Position numbers and translations under genes: made by a program
In this document: piece by piece, positions 1 through 9,318 of the stretch
How the letters are laid out: the number at the start of each line of letters is the position of its first letter
Numbering within the stretch: the stretch's first letter is position 1
Notes under the pieces: generated by a model
Databases searched by the model: none
Told to the model about the DNA's origin: nothing
Seen by the model: the letters and a program-made list of their open reading frames with translations, nothing else
Assembly: GCF_900156335.1 (NCBI RefSeq)
Contig: NZ_FTMZ01000017.1
Coordinates: 1 to 64,000 of the forward strand
Source: Sphaerotilus natans
GTDB lineage: Bacteria > Pseudomonadota > Gammaproteobacteria > Burkholderiales > Burkholderiaceae_C
Reading direction: 5' to 3'
Length of the DNA stretch: 64,000 nucleotides

Positions 1-2
1 CG

Positions 3-191
3 CTGCTGATCCTGGGTGCGCGGGCCACGCTGGCCGCTGCGGCCAAGAAGAAGGACCGACTCAGCCGCTGGGCGGTGGCGCTGTCCGAGCGGCGTGGTTA
101 CTGGAAGGCCGTCGTGGCCATCGCGGCCAAGAATGCCCGCATGGCCTGGGCGATGCTGGCCAAGGGCGAGGCGTTCAAACCCGTGACGTGA
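3..191 (+). CDS. IS110-family (IS1111 group) transposase, C-terminal fragment
   Basis: The reading frame is open from the window edge and gives the last 62 residues of a transposase. Its tail resembles the C-terminus of IS1111-group DEDD recombinases: a GARA block, then KKDRLSRW, RRGYWK, and an AIAAKNARMAWAML stretch ending GEAF. The DEDD catalytic domain and the Ser-containing motif lie outside the window, so it cannot be said whether the element is intact. IS1111 elements carry a long non-coding segment after the transposase, and that matches the gene-free DNA that follows. Family assignment is by remembered resemblance of the tail only. Confidence 0.75.
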   Translation: MLILGARATLAAAAKKKDRLSRWAVALSERRGYWKAVVAIAAKNARMAWAMLAKGEAFKPVT

Positions 192-620
192 GCCGATCCG
201 GCCAGTCGAACCGATTTCGAATCTCTCATCCGACACCGTGAAGGAAGAATCTGCCACCGCGTGATGCCTGCGTTGATGGAACAAGGTCAGACCTGCGTGG
301 GGAGTGCTCGTTTAACTTTTGGAGGCGCTCGCAAGAGCAACCTCGGCTAACGAATGGAGCCCCCACGCGCGTCTTTCATCAGGGTCAGCGGCAACAGAAG
401 CCGCAGTAAAGACCGGTTGTAGTTTTGCAGTCCGCACCTTGTTCTCCCTGTCGATCGCTGGTTTCGTGTGTGTGTTGGCCAGATCGTTCGAACGCTGCTC
501 AGGCGGGTTTCAATGGAATCCGCTCGGGAAGGTTTTGTTGACTTCGCGGGGATGCCCTTGTAGTAATTTAGACCGCACTCGCTGCTGGCGTAATAGCCCG
601 CTGCAGGCTTTCACCTAGAC
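192..620 (+). ncRNA. Candidate seeker/bridge RNA region downstream of IS1111 transposase
   Basis: This stretch is non-coding and has lower GC than its surroundings. A compound hairpin lies at 322-344: outer stem GAGG/CCTC, inner stem GCTC/GAGC, closed by a GCAA tetraloop of the GNRA class. A short AGGT/ACCT hairpin lies at 284-294 and a GCGGC/GCCGC hairpin at 388-404. IS1111-group elements are known to encode their target-guiding RNA in the non-coding segment downstream of the transposase. The location and stems fit that, but the exact ends of the RNA and the right end of the element cannot be fixed here. A 99-residue open frame at 319-618 has no protein-like features and is not called. Confidence 0.35.
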
Positions 621-875
621 CTGCAACGCACACAAATCGTTGTCGCGCCATGAATTTTTCTGTCATCTGCATGCTTTTTCTCCCGTAAAAATCGACGCAA
701 AACCCTGCAGCAGGGTTTGACTGTTGCGCCGTCTCTGTAAAGAGAGATCAGCTTACCGATTGCCATTTTTTGCGTCTACGAACGGCGGGCATCATCAGTG
801 GGGCGGGCTTTCGGGGCGTGATGGAAGTCACGAAGGGGCCGCCAAGACGTGACAAAGCGGGCCCCGATCAGCCCC
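621..875. other. Gene-free DNA with strong hairpin
   Basis: No gene is supported here. There is an 8-bp perfect hairpin at 700-718 (AAACCCTG, loop CAG, CAGGGTTT) and a small TCTCT/AGAGA hairpin at 732-745. The first could be a terminator for the insertion sequence or part of its end. It also lies 3' of the minus-strand hydrolase gene that stops at 876, but it lacks a T-tract in that direction. Confidence 0.4.
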
Positions 876-1595
876 TCAGAACAACGCGGACAGAAACACC
901 AGGCTGCGGCCCTGGGCCAGCGCGGCGCTGGCGGGGTCGTGGGCGGCGCGGGCCCAGCAGTTGAAGCCGTGCTGCGCCTGCGGGTAGTCGTGGAAGTCGG
1001 CCTGCGCGGCGGCGGGGGCGGTGCCCATGGCTGCGCGCACCGCGGCGACCGCCTCGGGCGGGATGCTCGGGTCGTGGCCGGCGTGGTGGAACTGCACCGG
1101 CACGCGGATGCGCCCGGCCAGCGCGGCCAGATCGGGCTGCGCGGCGATGCCGCCGCCGTAGTAGCAGACCGCCGCGTCCACCTCGCACAGCGCCGCCGCC
1201 GCGAAGGCCAGCCGGCCGCCCAGGCAGTAGCCGATCGCGCCGACGCGGCCGGTGCATTCCGGCATCGCGCGCAGCGCCGCCAGCGTGGTCGTCATGTCGG
1301 CCACCGCCTGGTCGCGGCTCAGGCCGCGCATCAGCGTCAGCGCGCGCTCGCGGTCCTCGCCGACATAGCCCAGCTCGACGCGCGGCGCCTGACGCCGGAA
1401 CAGGTCGGGCGCCATCACCACGAAGCCCGCCAGCGCGTACTGCTCGGCCACGGCGCGGATGTGCGCGTTGACGCCGAAGATCTCCTGCAGCAGCAGCAGC
1501 CCGGGGCCGCGGCCCGCGGGCGGCAGCGCCACAAAGACATCCAGCGTGCCGTCCTCGGCGGGAAGGCTTGTCCAGCGGGTGGGGCAGGGGCTCAT
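876..1595 (-). CDS. Dienelactone hydrolase family protein
   Basis: This 239-residue alpha/beta hydrolase belongs to the dienelactone hydrolase family, cytosolic enzymes that open lactone rings such as dienelactone to maleylacetate. The nucleophile motif GYCLGG places Cys124, with Asp175 in GHDPSIP and His209 in QHGF completing the Cys-Asp-His triad. Glu38 in QEIFG corresponds to the residue that pairs with the cysteine in the resting enzyme. Length and motif order are normal. It is transcribed away from the DsbA-like gene at 1685 with 89 bp between them. No chlorocatechol genes are next to it, so the natural substrate is unknown; many such proteins are general carboxylesterases. Confidence 0.85.
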   Translation of the reverse strand: MSPCPTRWTSLPAEDGTLDVFVALPPAGRGPGLLLLQEIFGVNAHIRAVAEQYALAGFVVMAPDLFRRQAPRVELGYVGEDRERALTLMRGLSRDQAVADMTTTLAALRAMPECTGRVGAIGYCLGGRLAFAAAALCEVDAAVCYYGGGIAAQPDLAALAGRIRVPVQFHHAGHDPSIPPEAVAAVRAAMGTAPAAAQADFHDYPQAQHGFNCWARAAHDPASAALAQGRSLVFLSALF

Positions 1596-1684
1596 CGGGA
1601 AAACGTCCTTTCAGCAGGGATCGGGGTCGGCCACAACGGCCGGCGCCACAGGCTAGCCCATCTCTTGTCTGGCAAGATCGCCGC

Positions 1685-2254
1685 ATGACGACGATCGACC
1701 TCCCCCGCATCCAGGACGCGCTGCGCCTGGGCCACGGCCCGCGCACGCTCGACGTGTTCCTCGAGCCCACCTGCCCGTTCTCGGCGCGGGCCTGGGGCAA
1801 GCTCGACGAGCTGCTGGCGCGGGCCGGCGCCGAGCGGCTGACGATCCGGCTGCGGCTGCAGTCGCAGCCCTGGCATCTGTTCTCGCCGGTGACGACGCGC
1901 GCGGTGCTGGCGGCGGCCAGCCTGCCCGACGGGGCGGCGGCGGTGCGCGCGGTGCTGGGCGCGATCTTCACGCACCGCGCCGAGTTCGAGCCCGCCGACC
2001 ACTGCAGCGGCGAGGTGCTCGACCGCACGCCGCGGCAGGTGCTGGCGCGCATCGAGGCGCTCTCGGGCCTGGCGCTGGCCGCCGCCTGGGAAAGGCCCGA
2101 GCTGACCGCCGCGGTCAAGTGGCAGGCCCGTCACGCCCGCCAGAACGGCATCCATGTCTCGCCGACCTTCCTGATCGACGGGCTGGCGGTGCCGGAGATG
2201 GGCAGCGGCGAGACGGTGGACGCCTGGCTGGAGCGGCTCGGCTTGGCGGGCTGA
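1685..2254 (+). CDS. DsbA-like thioredoxin-fold protein with a single active-site cysteine
   Basis: The product has 189 residues and no signal peptide. The N-terminal motif EPTCPFSARAW sits where DsbA/thioredoxin proteins have CxxC, but the second cysteine is replaced by serine (CPFS). A cis-proline loop is visible as SPTFLIDG near the C-terminus. The frame is open upstream to 1568, but the ATG at 1685 begins the recognisable fold and leaves room for a divergent promoter. With one cysteine it could act as a glutaredoxin-like or glutathione-dependent enzyme rather than a dithiol oxidase. It lies just upstream of the selenium genes in the same direction; a link to thiol or selenium chemistry is only suggested by position. 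Confidence 0.7.
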   Translation: MTTIDLPRIQDALRLGHGPRTLDVFLEPTCPFSARAWGKLDELLARAGAERLTIRLRLQSQPWHLFSPVTTRAVLAAASLPDGAAAVRAVLGAIFTHRAEFEPADHCSGEVLDRTPRQVLARIEALSGLALAAAWERPELTAAVKWQARHARQNGIHVSPTFLIDGLAVPEMGSGETVDAWLERLGLAG

Positions 2255-2365
2255 AGGAAGCCCGGCAGCGGTCGGGCCGGGGGGCGATCTCCTATCATCT
2301 CGCCTTTGCCCTCGCCGCCCGACCATGATGTTCTCTCTCGCGCCGCTGCCGGCGCCGGCCCGCCG

Positions 2366-3415
2366 ATGAGCTCGCGCGGCCCCGCCCAGATCGCCGACCT
2401 GCCGCGCTTCGACTGCATCATCGACGCGCGCTCGCCGTCGGAATATGCGCTCGACCACATTCCCGGCGCGATCAACTGCCCCTCGCTCGACGACGAGGAG
2501 CGCCGCATCGTCGGCACGATCTACAAGCAGCAGGGCGCCTTCGAGGCGCGGCGGGTCGGCGGCGCGATGGTGGCGGCCAACCTGGCGCGCCACCTGAAGG
2601 AGCGCTTCGCCGACATGCCGGCGAGCTGGCGCCCGGTGGTCTACTGCTGGCGCGGCGGCCTGCGCAGCGGCTCGATGGTGAACTGGTGGCGGCTGGTGGG
2701 CTGGGACGCGCAGCAGCTCGCCGGCGGCTACAAGCGCTGGCGCCAGCATGTGATCGCGCAGATCGACGCGATCGCGCCGCAGCTCGACCTGCGCGTGGTC
2801 TGCGGCCCCACCGGCAGCGCCAAGACGCGCGTGCTGCAGGCGCTGGCCGCGCAGGGCGCGCAGGTGCTCGACCTGGAAGGGCTGGCCTGCCACAAGGGCT
2901 CGCTGCTGGGCGCGCTGCCGGGCATCGAGCAGCCCTCGCAGAAGGCCTTCGAGACGCAGCTGGCGGTGCAGCTCGCTCGCCTGGACCTGGCGCAGCCGGT
3001 CTACGTCGAGGCCGAGAGCCGCCGAATCGGTCGCATCGCGCTGCCGACCACGCTGATCGAGCGCATGCGCGCGGCCACCTGTCTGGAGATCGAGGCCAGC
3101 GCGGCGGCGCGGCTCGACTATCTGCTCGAAGACTACGCCTACCTGGGCGACGAGCCCGAGCAGCTCGCCTCGCGCTTCGACATGCTGCGCGAGCTGCACA
3201 GCCGCGAGACGATCGCGCGCTGGCAGGACTGGGCGCGCACCCGCGCGCTGCGCCCGCTGTTCGACGAGCTCAGCCGGCTGCACTACGACCCGGCCTACGG
3301 CCGCTCGCAGGCGGCGCACTTCCGCCGCTGGGCCGAGCGGCGCGCGGTCGCGGCCGAGGCGCTCGACGCCGCCGGCATCGCGCGGGTGGCGCAGGCGCTG
3401 CACGCGCTCGGCTGA
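2366..3415 (+). CDS. mnmH: tRNA 2-selenouridine synthase
   Basis: MnmH (SelU) replaces sulfur with selenium at the wobble 2-thiouridine of Lys, Glu and Gln tRNAs, using selenophosphate and passing through a geranylated intermediate. Residues 10-130 form a rhodanese domain with catalytic Cys94 in VVYCWRGGLRSGS. A P-loop GPTGSAKT follows at 147-154. The predicted 349 residues are near the usual length. A TTG at 2306 would give 20 more residues, but the ATG at 2366 is preferred: a -10-like TATCAT at 2293-2298 would place transcription start near 2306, leaving a short leader. It heads a run mnmH, ABC ATPase, permease, binding protein and selD with gaps of 11 bp or overlaps, so one operon is likely. 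Confidence 0.92.
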   Translation: MSSRGPAQIADLPRFDCIIDARSPSEYALDHIPGAINCPSLDDEERRIVGTIYKQQGAFEARRVGGAMVAANLARHLKERFADMPASWRPVVYCWRGGLRSGSMVNWWRLVGWDAQQLAGGYKRWRQHVIAQIDAIAPQLDLRVVCGPTGSAKTRVLQALAAQGAQVLDLEGLACHKGSLLGALPGIEQPSQKAFETQLAVQLARLDLAQPVYVEAESRRIGRIALPTTLIERMRAATCLEIEASAAARLDYLLEDYAYLGDEPEQLASRFDMLRELHSRETIARWQDWARTRALRPLFDELSRLHYDPAYGRSQAAHFRRWAERRAVAAEALDAAGIARVAQALHALG

Positions 3416-3426
3416 AGGGCGCACGC

Positions 3427-4182
3427 ATGGCACGGGAACTGCGCCTGCACGGCGTCGGCCGCCGCTGGGGCGAGCGCGAGGTGCTCTCCAGCATCGACCT
3501 GACGCTGCGCGCCGGCGAGCGGGTGGCGCTGATCGGCCCGAGCGGCGCGGGCAAGTCCACGCTGCTGCGGCTGATGGCCGGCGCGCTGCGCCCCAGCCAG
3601 GGCCGCGTCGAGGTCGATGGCCGCGACCTGGCGCGGTTGCCGTGGCGGGCGCTGCAGGCGCACCGCGCCCGCTGCCGCATCGTCGAGCAGCAGAACCTGC
3701 TGGTGCCGCAGTCGAGCGTGCACGACAACATCGTTGCCGGGCTGCTGTCGCACTGGCCGGCCTGGCGCACGCTGCTGGCGGCGCTGTGGCCGCTGGAGCG
3801 CGAGCGCGTCGCCGCGCTGCTGCAGGCGGTCGATCTGGCCGGGCTGCAGTGGGCGCCGGCGGGCACGCTCAGCGGCGGGCAGATGCAGCGCGTGGCGCTG
3901 GCGCGCGCGCTGGTGTCGGGCCCGCGCCTGCTGCTGGCCGACGAGCCGACCGCCTCGCTCGATCCGCGCACCGCGCGCCAGATCACCCGGCTGATCGTCG
4001 ATCAGGCGCGCGGCGGCGACATGGCGCTGGTGTTCTGCACCCACTGGTTCGACATCGTGCGCAGCGACTGCACCCGCGTCATCGGCCTGCGCGAGGGCCG
4101 CATCCTGTTCGACGCCCCGCCGGCCGAGGTCGGCGAAGACCGTCTGGCCCAGCTCTATGCCGGCAGCGATGAACGGCTCTGA
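3427..4182 (+). CDS. ABC transporter ATP-binding protein, putative selenate/selenite importer (PhnC-like)
   Basis: The 251-residue nucleotide-binding subunit has Walker A GPSGAGKS at 37-44, signature LSGGQ at 148-152, and Walker B LLLADEP at 168-174 followed by the D-loop SLD. The closest recognisable relatives are PhnC ATPases of phosphonate importers. It lies 11 bp after mnmH and overlaps the permease gene by 26 bp. Phosphonate-type systems of this shape placed between mnmH and selD are known as putative selenate transporters. Since no phosphonate catabolic gene is nearby, selenium oxyanion uptake is the better reading; the substrate itself cannot be read from the sequence. Confidence 0.85.
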   Translation: MARELRLHGVGRRWGEREVLSSIDLTLRAGERVALIGPSGAGKSTLLRLMAGALRPSQGRVEVDGRDLARLPWRALQAHRARCRIVEQQNLLVPQSSVHDNIVAGLLSHWPAWRTLLAALWPLERERVAALLQAVDLAGLQWAPAGTLSGGQMQRVALARALVSGPRLLLADEPTASLDPRTARQITRLIVDQARGGDMALVFCTHWFDIVRSDCTRVIGLREGRILFDAPPAEVGEDRLAQLYAGSDERL

Positions 4183-5857
4183 CGCGGTGCTGCGCTCGCG
4201 GCTGCAGACGCTGCTGATCGTGCTGGCGGTGCTGCTCTCGGGCGGGATCGCGCTGCCGCTGACCGGCGCCGAGCCCTCCAAGCTCTTCGACGCCGACGGG
4301 CTGAAGAACGCCGCCGACATCCTTTCGGGCCTGGCGCGACCGGACTTCTCGGCCGAGTTCCTGGCGCGGGTGCTGGAGCTTTCGCTCGAGAGCCTGCTGA
4401 TCGGCGTGCTGGGCACGGTGATGGCCACCGCGCTGGGCACGCTGCTGGCCCTGGTGGCGATCCGCGTGCCCGATCTGGACGACCCGCCGCGGCACCGGCC
4501 CGCCTGGCAGCGCGGCCTGACAGCGCTGCTGCGCCAGGGCGCGCGGCTGCTGCTGAACTTCTGCCGCTCGGTGCCGGAGATCGTCTGGGCCTATCTGTTC
4601 GTGCAGCTGCTCGGCCTGGGGCCGGGCGCGGCGGTGTTGGCCATCATGCTGACGGTGGGCGGCAACATCGGCAAGCTCTACGCCGAGCTGGCCGAGGCGC
4701 TGGAGCCCGGCGCGATCCGCGCGCTGCGCGCCACCGGCGCCTCGCGCGGCGCGGTGCTGCTGCACGCGGTGCTGCCGCAGGTGCGCCGGGCCTGGACCGG
4801 CTACGCGCTGTTCTGCCTGGAATGCAACATCCGCATCGGCTCCATCCTGGGCGTGGTCGGTGCGGGCGGCCTGGGCAGCGAGATCGCGCTGAGCCTGCGC
4901 TATTACCAGTACGACAAGCTGGCGACCACGCTGCTGGCGGTGCTGGTCTTCGTCGTCGCGCTGGAGGCGCTGGGCGCGCGGCTGCGCCGCGGGCCGCTGC
5001 CGCGCACGCTCGCGCTGGCCGGCCTGGGCACGGCGGCGGCGCTGTGGTGGCTGGAGATCCCGTGGGCTGACCTGTGGAGCGGCTCATCGGTGGCGCTGCT
5101 GAGCTTCGATCACCTGGCGCCGGACGCTGCCTTCATGCGCACCGTGGCACTGCAGACCGGCGAGACGGTGCTGATGGCCTGGGCGGCGACGCTGGCCTCG
5201 GCGCTGGGGGCCATGGTGCTGGCCCCGCTGGCGGCGGCGCACCTGAGCACCGGCAGCTTCCTGCCCGATCCGCCGCGCCCGGCCTGGCCGCGCCGGCTCG
5301 CGCGGTGGCTGGGGCGCCAGGCCGCGCGCGCGGTGCTGCAGCTCACCCGGGTGATGCCGGAGCTGACGCTGGCCCTGGTCTTCGTCGTCTGGGTCGGCGG
5401 CGGGCCGCTGGCGGGCATCCTGGCGATTGCGGTGCACAACCTCGGCGTGATGGGCCGCCTGTTCGCCGATGTGCTCGACGAGGCCGAGCCGGGGCCGCCG
5501 GCGGTGCTGCAGGCGCAGGGCGCCGGGCCGCTGGCGGTCTTCGTCGCCGGCGTCTGGCCGCAGGTGCGCGCGCGGCTGGCGGCCTTCGCGCTCTACCGCT
5601 TCGAGGTCAATGTGCGCGCCACCACGATGGTGGGCTTTGTCGGCGCCGGCGGCATCGGCGACGCGCTGCACACCGCCATCAGCCTCTTCCATGTTCGCGA
5701 CCTGACGCTGCTGCTGATCGTGCTGCTGAGCCTGGTGGCGCTGGTCGACCTGGTGGGCGACCGCCTGCGCGCGCGCCTGCTCGCCACCCCTGACCGCGGC
5801 CCGCGCTGCGCGCCGCCTGTCCTCACCCCTTCTTCCTCTGGAGCTTTTCCCGCATGA
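4157..5857 (+). CDS. Fused double permease of the putative selenium ABC importer (PhnE-PhnE)
   Basis: The 566-residue membrane protein contains two PhnE-like permease domains in one chain. Each has a coupling (EAA) loop: roughly residues 172-203 ([17 protein letters not shown]) and roughly 436-468 ([17 protein letters not shown]). Each is followed by a similar block with GVVGAGGLG or GFVGAGGIG. Single PhnE proteins are about half this length, so one polypeptide would supply both transmembrane halves. The second coupling loop is more degenerate than the first. The start at 4157 overlaps the ATPase gene; an in-frame ATG at 4169 is an alternative. The gene overlaps the binding-protein gene by 4 bp. 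Confidence 0.85.
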   Translation: MPAAMNGSDAVLRSRLQTLLIVLAVLLSGGIALPLTGAEPSKLFDADGLKNAADILSGLARPDFSAEFLARVLELSLESLLIGVLGTVMATALGTLLALVAIRVPDLDDPPRHRPAWQRGLTALLRQGARLLLNFCRSVPEIVWAYLFVQLLGLGPGAAVLAIMLTVGGNIGKLYAELAEALEPGAIRALRATGASRGAVLLHAVLPQVRRAWTGYALFCLECNIRIGSILGVVGAGGLGSEIALSLRYYQYDKLATTLLAVLVFVVALEALGARLRRGPLPRTLALAGLGTAAALWWLEIPWADLWSGSSVALLSFDHLAPDAAFMRTVALQTGETVLMAWAATLASALGAMVLAPLAAAHLSTGSFLPDPPRPAWPRRLARWLGRQAARAVLQLTRVMPELTLALVFVVWVGGGPLAGILAIAVHNLGVMGRLFADVLDEAEPGPPAVLQAQGAGPLAVFVAGVWPQVRARLAAFALYRFEVNVRATTMVGFVGAGGIGDALHTAISLFHVRDLTLLLIVLLSLVALVDLVGDRLRARLLATPDRGPRCAPPVLTPSSSGAFPA

Positions 5858-6723
5858 CCCTGCCCCGTCGCACCCTGCTGGCCCTGCCCTCGCTGCTGGC
5901 CCTGTCCGCGCTGGCGCCGCTGGCCCAGGCCCAGGAGACCGTCATCCGCGTCTCCGGCATCCCCGACGAGAACCCGACCGAGCTGGCGCGCAAGTACAAG
6001 CCGCTGGTCGACCAGCTGCAGAAGCACCTCGGCGTCAAGGTGGTCTACGTGCCGGTGATCGACTACGGCGCGGCCGTCTCGGCGCTGGGCGCGGGCAAGA
6101 TCGACTTCGCCTGGCTGGGCGGCTTCACCTTCGTGCAGGCCAAGGTGATGTCGGGCGCGCGCCCGGTGGTCATGCGCGACATCGACCGCGAGTTCCACAG
6201 CGTCTTCATCGCCAGCGCCGCCTCCGGCATCAGCAAGCCCGAGGAGCTGCGCGGCAAGAGCTTCGCCTTCGGCGCGAAGTCGTCCACCTCGGGGCACCTG
6301 TTCCCGCGTCATTTCCTGGAGACCACCTGGCGCATCGACCCGGACAAGGACTTCGCCGGCGCCCCGGTCTACAGCGGCGCGCACGACGCCACCGTGAAGA
6401 TGGTCGAGTCGGGCAAGGTGCAGGCCGGCGCGGTCAACATCGAGGTCTGGAAGCGCATGGAGTCCAAGCAGCAGTTCGACCCGGCCAAGGTGCGCGCGAT
6501 CTGGACCACGCCGGCCTTCGTCGACTATGTCTGGGCCGCGCGCAAGGACCTGCCGGCCGAGACGGTGAAGAAGTTCGCCGACGCCTTCCTGACGCTGGAC
6601 ATGAACGACCCGGCCGAGAAGGCGGTGCTCGACCTGCAGGGCGCGAAGAAATTCGTCCCGGCCAAGGTCGAGGACTTCGCCGTCATCGAGCAGGTGGGCC
6701 GCTCCACCGGCCTGCTGAAGTGA
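5854..6723 (+). CDS. Periplasmic substrate-binding protein, putative selenate ABC transporter (PhnD-like)
   Basis: The 289-residue precursor has a clear signal peptide (RR near the N-terminus, a hydrophobic stretch, cleavage near LAQAQE around residue 27). The mature part is a PhnD-type type-II binding fold with the motifs [21 protein letters not shown] and [14 protein letters not shown]. This subfamily is recognised as the binding protein of putative selenate transporters, and its place directly before selD supports that. It overlaps the permease by 4 bp and its stop overlaps the GTG start of selD. Phosphonate or phosphite binding remains an alternative. Confidence 0.85.
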   Translation: MTLPRRTLLALPSLLALSALAPLAQAQETVIRVSGIPDENPTELARKYKPLVDQLQKHLGVKVVYVPVIDYGAAVSALGAGKIDFAWLGGFTFVQAKVMSGARPVVMRDIDREFHSVFIASAASGISKPEELRGKSFAFGAKSSTSGHLFPRHFLETTWRIDPDKDFAGAPVYSGAHDATVKMVESGKVQAGAVNIEVWKRMESKQQFDPAKVRAIWTTPAFVDYVWAARKDLPAETVKKFADAFLTLDMNDPAEKAVLDLQGAKKFVPAKVEDFAVIEQVGRSTGLLK

Positions 6724-7820
6724 GCGCCGCCATGACGACCGCGCCCGCCGCTGCCGCAGCCCCCGCGCACCCGCCGCTGTCGCAGCTCGCCCACGGCGGC
6801 GGCTGCGGCTGCAAGCTCGCCCCCGGCGTGCTCTCCGAGATCCTGGCGCGCACGCCGCAGGGGCTGATTCCCCCGGAGCTGATCGTCGGCCTGGAGACCA
6901 GCGACGACGCCGCGGTCTGGCGCCTGGACGAGCGCCACGCCATCGTCGCCACCACCGACTTCTTCACGCCGATCGTCGACGATCCGCGCGACTTCGGCCG
7001 CATCGCCGCGACCAATGCGCTCTCGGACATCTACGCGATGGGCGGGCGGCCGATCTTCGCGCTGGCCCTGGTGGGCATGCCGATCCAGAAGCTCTCGACC
7101 GAGACCATCGGCGCGATCCTGGAGGGCGGCGCCAGCGTCTGCCGCGAGGCCGGCATCCCGATCGCCGGCGGCCACTCGATCGACGCGGCCGAGCCGATCT
7201 ACGGCCTGGTCGCCATCGGCCTGGTCGCGCCCGACCAGGTGCGGCGCAACGCCGACGCCCGCGAGGGCGACTGCCTGGTGCTGGGCAAGCCGATCGGCGT
7301 GGGCGTGCTGTCGGCGGCGCTCAAGCGCGGCCTGCTCGACGAGGCGGGCTATGCGCGCATGCGCGCACCGATGACGCAGCTCAACGCGGTGGGCGCGACG
7401 CTGGCCACGCTGCCGGCGGTGCACGCCATGACCGACGTCACCGGCTTCGGCCTGCTGGGCCACCTGCTGGAGGTCTGCCGCGGCTCGGGGCTGGACGCCA
7501 CGCTCGACCTGGCCGCCGTGCCGGTGCTGGATGACGCGCGCCGCTTCGCCGAGGACGGCGTCTTCACCGGCGCCTCCACCCGCAACTGGGCGAGCTACGG
7601 CGCAGAGGTGGCGCTGCCGGCCGATCTGCCGCAGGCCCAGCGCGCGCTGCTGACCGATCCGCAGACCAGCGGCGGCCTGCTGGTGAGCTGCGCGCCCGAG
7701 GCGCTGGACGCGGTGCTGGCCACCTTCCGCGCCGCCGGCTTCGCCGAGGCGGCCTGCGTCGGGCGGATGCAGGCGCGGGGCGAGGACGCGCCGACCGCGC
7801 GCATCACGCTCCGGGGCTGA
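6720..7820 (+). CDS. selD: Selenide, water dikinase
   Basis: SelD makes selenophosphate from selenide and ATP, the selenium donor for MnmH and for selenocysteine synthesis. The active-site segment [11 protein letters not shown] aligns Cys29 with the catalytic Cys17 and Lys32 with Lys20 of the E. coli enzyme; the codon is an ordinary cysteine TGC, not a UGA selenocysteine codon. Later motifs [29 protein letters not shown] and [11 protein letters not shown] are typical AIR-synthase-like elements. Translation probably starts at the GTG overlapping the previous stop; an ATG at 6732 is the alternative. No selA or selB is present in the window, so the local use appears to be tRNA selenation. It ends 1 bp from the convergent gene that stops at 7822. 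Confidence 0.95.
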   Translation: MSAAMTTAPAAAAAPAHPPLSQLAHGGGCGCKLAPGVLSEILARTPQGLIPPELIVGLETSDDAAVWRLDERHAIVATTDFFTPIVDDPRDFGRIAATNALSDIYAMGGRPIFALALVGMPIQKLSTETIGAILEGGASVCREAGIPIAGGHSIDAAEPIYGLVAIGLVAPDQVRRNADAREGDCLVLGKPIGVGVLSAALKRGLLDEAGYARMRAPMTQLNAVGATLATLPAVHAMTDVTGFGLLGHLLEVCRGSGLDATLDLAAVPVLDDARRFAEDGVFTGASTRNWASYGAEVALPADLPQAQRALLTDPQTSGGLLVSCAPEALDAVLATFRAAGFAEAACVGRMQARGEDAPTARITLRG

Positions 7821-7821
7821 G

Positions 7822-9249
7822 TCAGCCCAGCCGGGCCGCCCGCCCGAAGCTGGGCCGCTTCGGGTGGTATTGCCAGCCGGGCAGGAGGGGCTGCATCGCC
7901 AGCGCGTCGTCGCGGGCGCTGCGGCCGACCTTCAGGTAGAGCTGGTGCGCGGCCTCGATGCGCTCCAGGTCGGGCTCGATGCCCAGGCCGGGGCGCTCGG
8001 GCACCTTCACCTGGCCGCCCTCGATGCACAGCGGCTCGCGCGTCAGCCGCTCGCGGCCCTCCTGCCAGATCCAGTGGGTGTCGATGGCGGTGATGCGCCC
8101 GGGCGCGGCCGCCGCGACATGGGTGAACATCGCCAGCGACACGTCGAAGTGGTTGTTCGAGTGCGAGCCCCAGGTCATGCCGAAGGCCTCGCAGAGCTGC
8201 GCCACCCGCACCGAGCCCTGCATCGTCCAGAAATGCGGATCGGCCAGCGGGATGTCCACCGCGTCCAGCCGCAGCGAGTGGCCGAGCTGGCGCCAGTCGG
8301 TGGCCACCATGTTCGTCGCGGTGCGGATGCCGGTAGCGCGGCGGAACTCGGCCATCACCTCGCGGCCCGAGTAGCCGCCCTCCGGGCCGCAGGGGTCCTC
8401 GGCATAGGCCAGCAGGTGGCCCTGGCCCCGGCACAGGTCGATCGCCTCGGCCAGAGACCAGGCGCCGTTCGGGTCGAGCGTGACGCCGGCTTCGGGGAAG
8501 GCGGCCTTGATCGCGCGCACCGCCTCCATCTCGTCGGCGCCGTCCATCACGCCACCCTTGAGCTTGAAGTCGCGAAAGCCATAGCGCGCATGGGCCGCCT
8601 CGGCCAGCCGCGCCACCGTCTGCGGCGTCAGCGCTGCCTGGTCGCGCAGCTGGTACCACTCGGCATCGCCGCCGGACGGCGCCGCATAGGCCATGCCGGT
8701 GCGCTCGCGCTCGCCGATGTAGAACAGATAGGCCAACATCGGCACCGCGTCGCGCTGCTGACCGTCGCCCAGCAGCTCGGCCACCGGCACGCCCAGGTGC
8801 TGGCCGAGCAGGTCGAGCAGGCCCGCCTCGATCGCGGTCAGCACATTGTCCATGCGCAGATTGATCTCGTGGGGCTGGCGCAGCACCGCCGCCTCGGCCG
8901 CATCGGTGACCTGGTGCACCGTGCTCGTATGCGCGCCGCCCTGGCCGAAGGTGGCGCGCACCCGCTCCAGGGTGCGGCGCATGCGCCCGATCGGCTGCCC
9001 CAGCACCAGGGGCACCACCCGCTCCAGCGCCTGGCGGATGCCCTCGCCGCCGGGCACCTCGCCCAGGCCGGTGTGGCCGGCCGAGTCGGTCATCAGCACC
9101 AGATTGCGGGTGAACCACGGCGCGTGGGCGCCGCACAGGTTCATCAGCATGCTGTCCTGACCGGCCACCGGGATGACGCGCATCGAGGTCACCACCGGCG
9201 TGCCGGATGCGTCGGAAGGATCGGAGGGGAAGCGGGAGGCGGAGGTCAT
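7822..9249 (-). CDS. gudD: Glucarate dehydratase
   Basis: This enolase-superfamily enzyme dehydrates D-glucarate to 5-keto-4-deoxyglucarate. The 475-residue product is close to the E. coli GudD length with a slightly longer N-terminus. Catalytic elements are visible: the KLK motif with Lys229 and Lys231, metal ligands Asp259 (LDPN), Glu284 (AEDP) and Asn313 (ATNM), and the general base His363 in [10 protein letters not shown]. It follows the Bug-type binding-protein gene on the same strand with a 69-bp gap, so the two are probably one unit: uptake of a sugar diacid and its first catabolic step. No downstream aldolase (garL or kdgD type) follows within the window. Confidence 0.93.
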   Translation of the reverse strand: MTSASRFPSDPSDASGTPVVTSMRVIPVAGQDSMLMNLCGAHAPWFTRNLVLMTDSAGHTGLGEVPGGEGIRQALERVVPLVLGQPIGRMRRTLERVRATFGQGGAHTSTVHQVTDAAEAAVLRQPHEINLRMDNVLTAIEAGLLDLLGQHLGVPVAELLGDGQQRDAVPMLAYLFYIGERERTGMAYAAPSGGDAEWYQLRDQAALTPQTVARLAEAAHARYGFRDFKLKGGVMDGADEMEAVRAIKAAFPEAGVTLDPNGAWSLAEAIDLCRGQGHLLAYAEDPCGPEGGYSGREVMAEFRRATGIRTATNMVATDWRQLGHSLRLDAVDIPLADPHFWTMQGSVRVAQLCEAFGMTWGSHSNNHFDVSLAMFTHVAAAAPGRITAIDTHWIWQEGRERLTREPLCIEGGQVKVPERPGLGIEPDLERIEAAHQLYLKVGRSARDDALAMQPLLPGWQYHPKRPSFGRAARLG

Positions 9250-9318
9250 CGTCGGCAGGCGGGATCGGCAGGTGGGTCGGCGGGAGGGGGATCGGACAAC
9301 GCGGGCGGGGGCGGCGCT

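Noticed and set aside
301-360. Integron attC-like core sites near GTTTAAC
   Set aside because: IS1111 relatives can target attC, but no properly paired R'/R'' and L'/L'' boxes could be found around it.
319-618. A 99-residue open frame after the transposase
   Set aside because: It has no ribosome site, no recognisable domain and lies over RNA-like hairpins; its composition is that of translated non-coding DNA.
868-2118. Long minus-strand frame over the hydrolase region
   Set aside because: It is a shadow caused by high GC; the hydrolase frame has the catalytic motifs.
4157-6723. Phosphonate transporter phnCED
   Set aside because: The subunits are of that class, but the setting between mnmH and selD and the absence of phosphonate-degradation genes favour a selenium importer.
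6804-6815. Selenocysteine-containing SelD
   Set aside because: The active-site codon is a normal cysteine TGC, not TGA.
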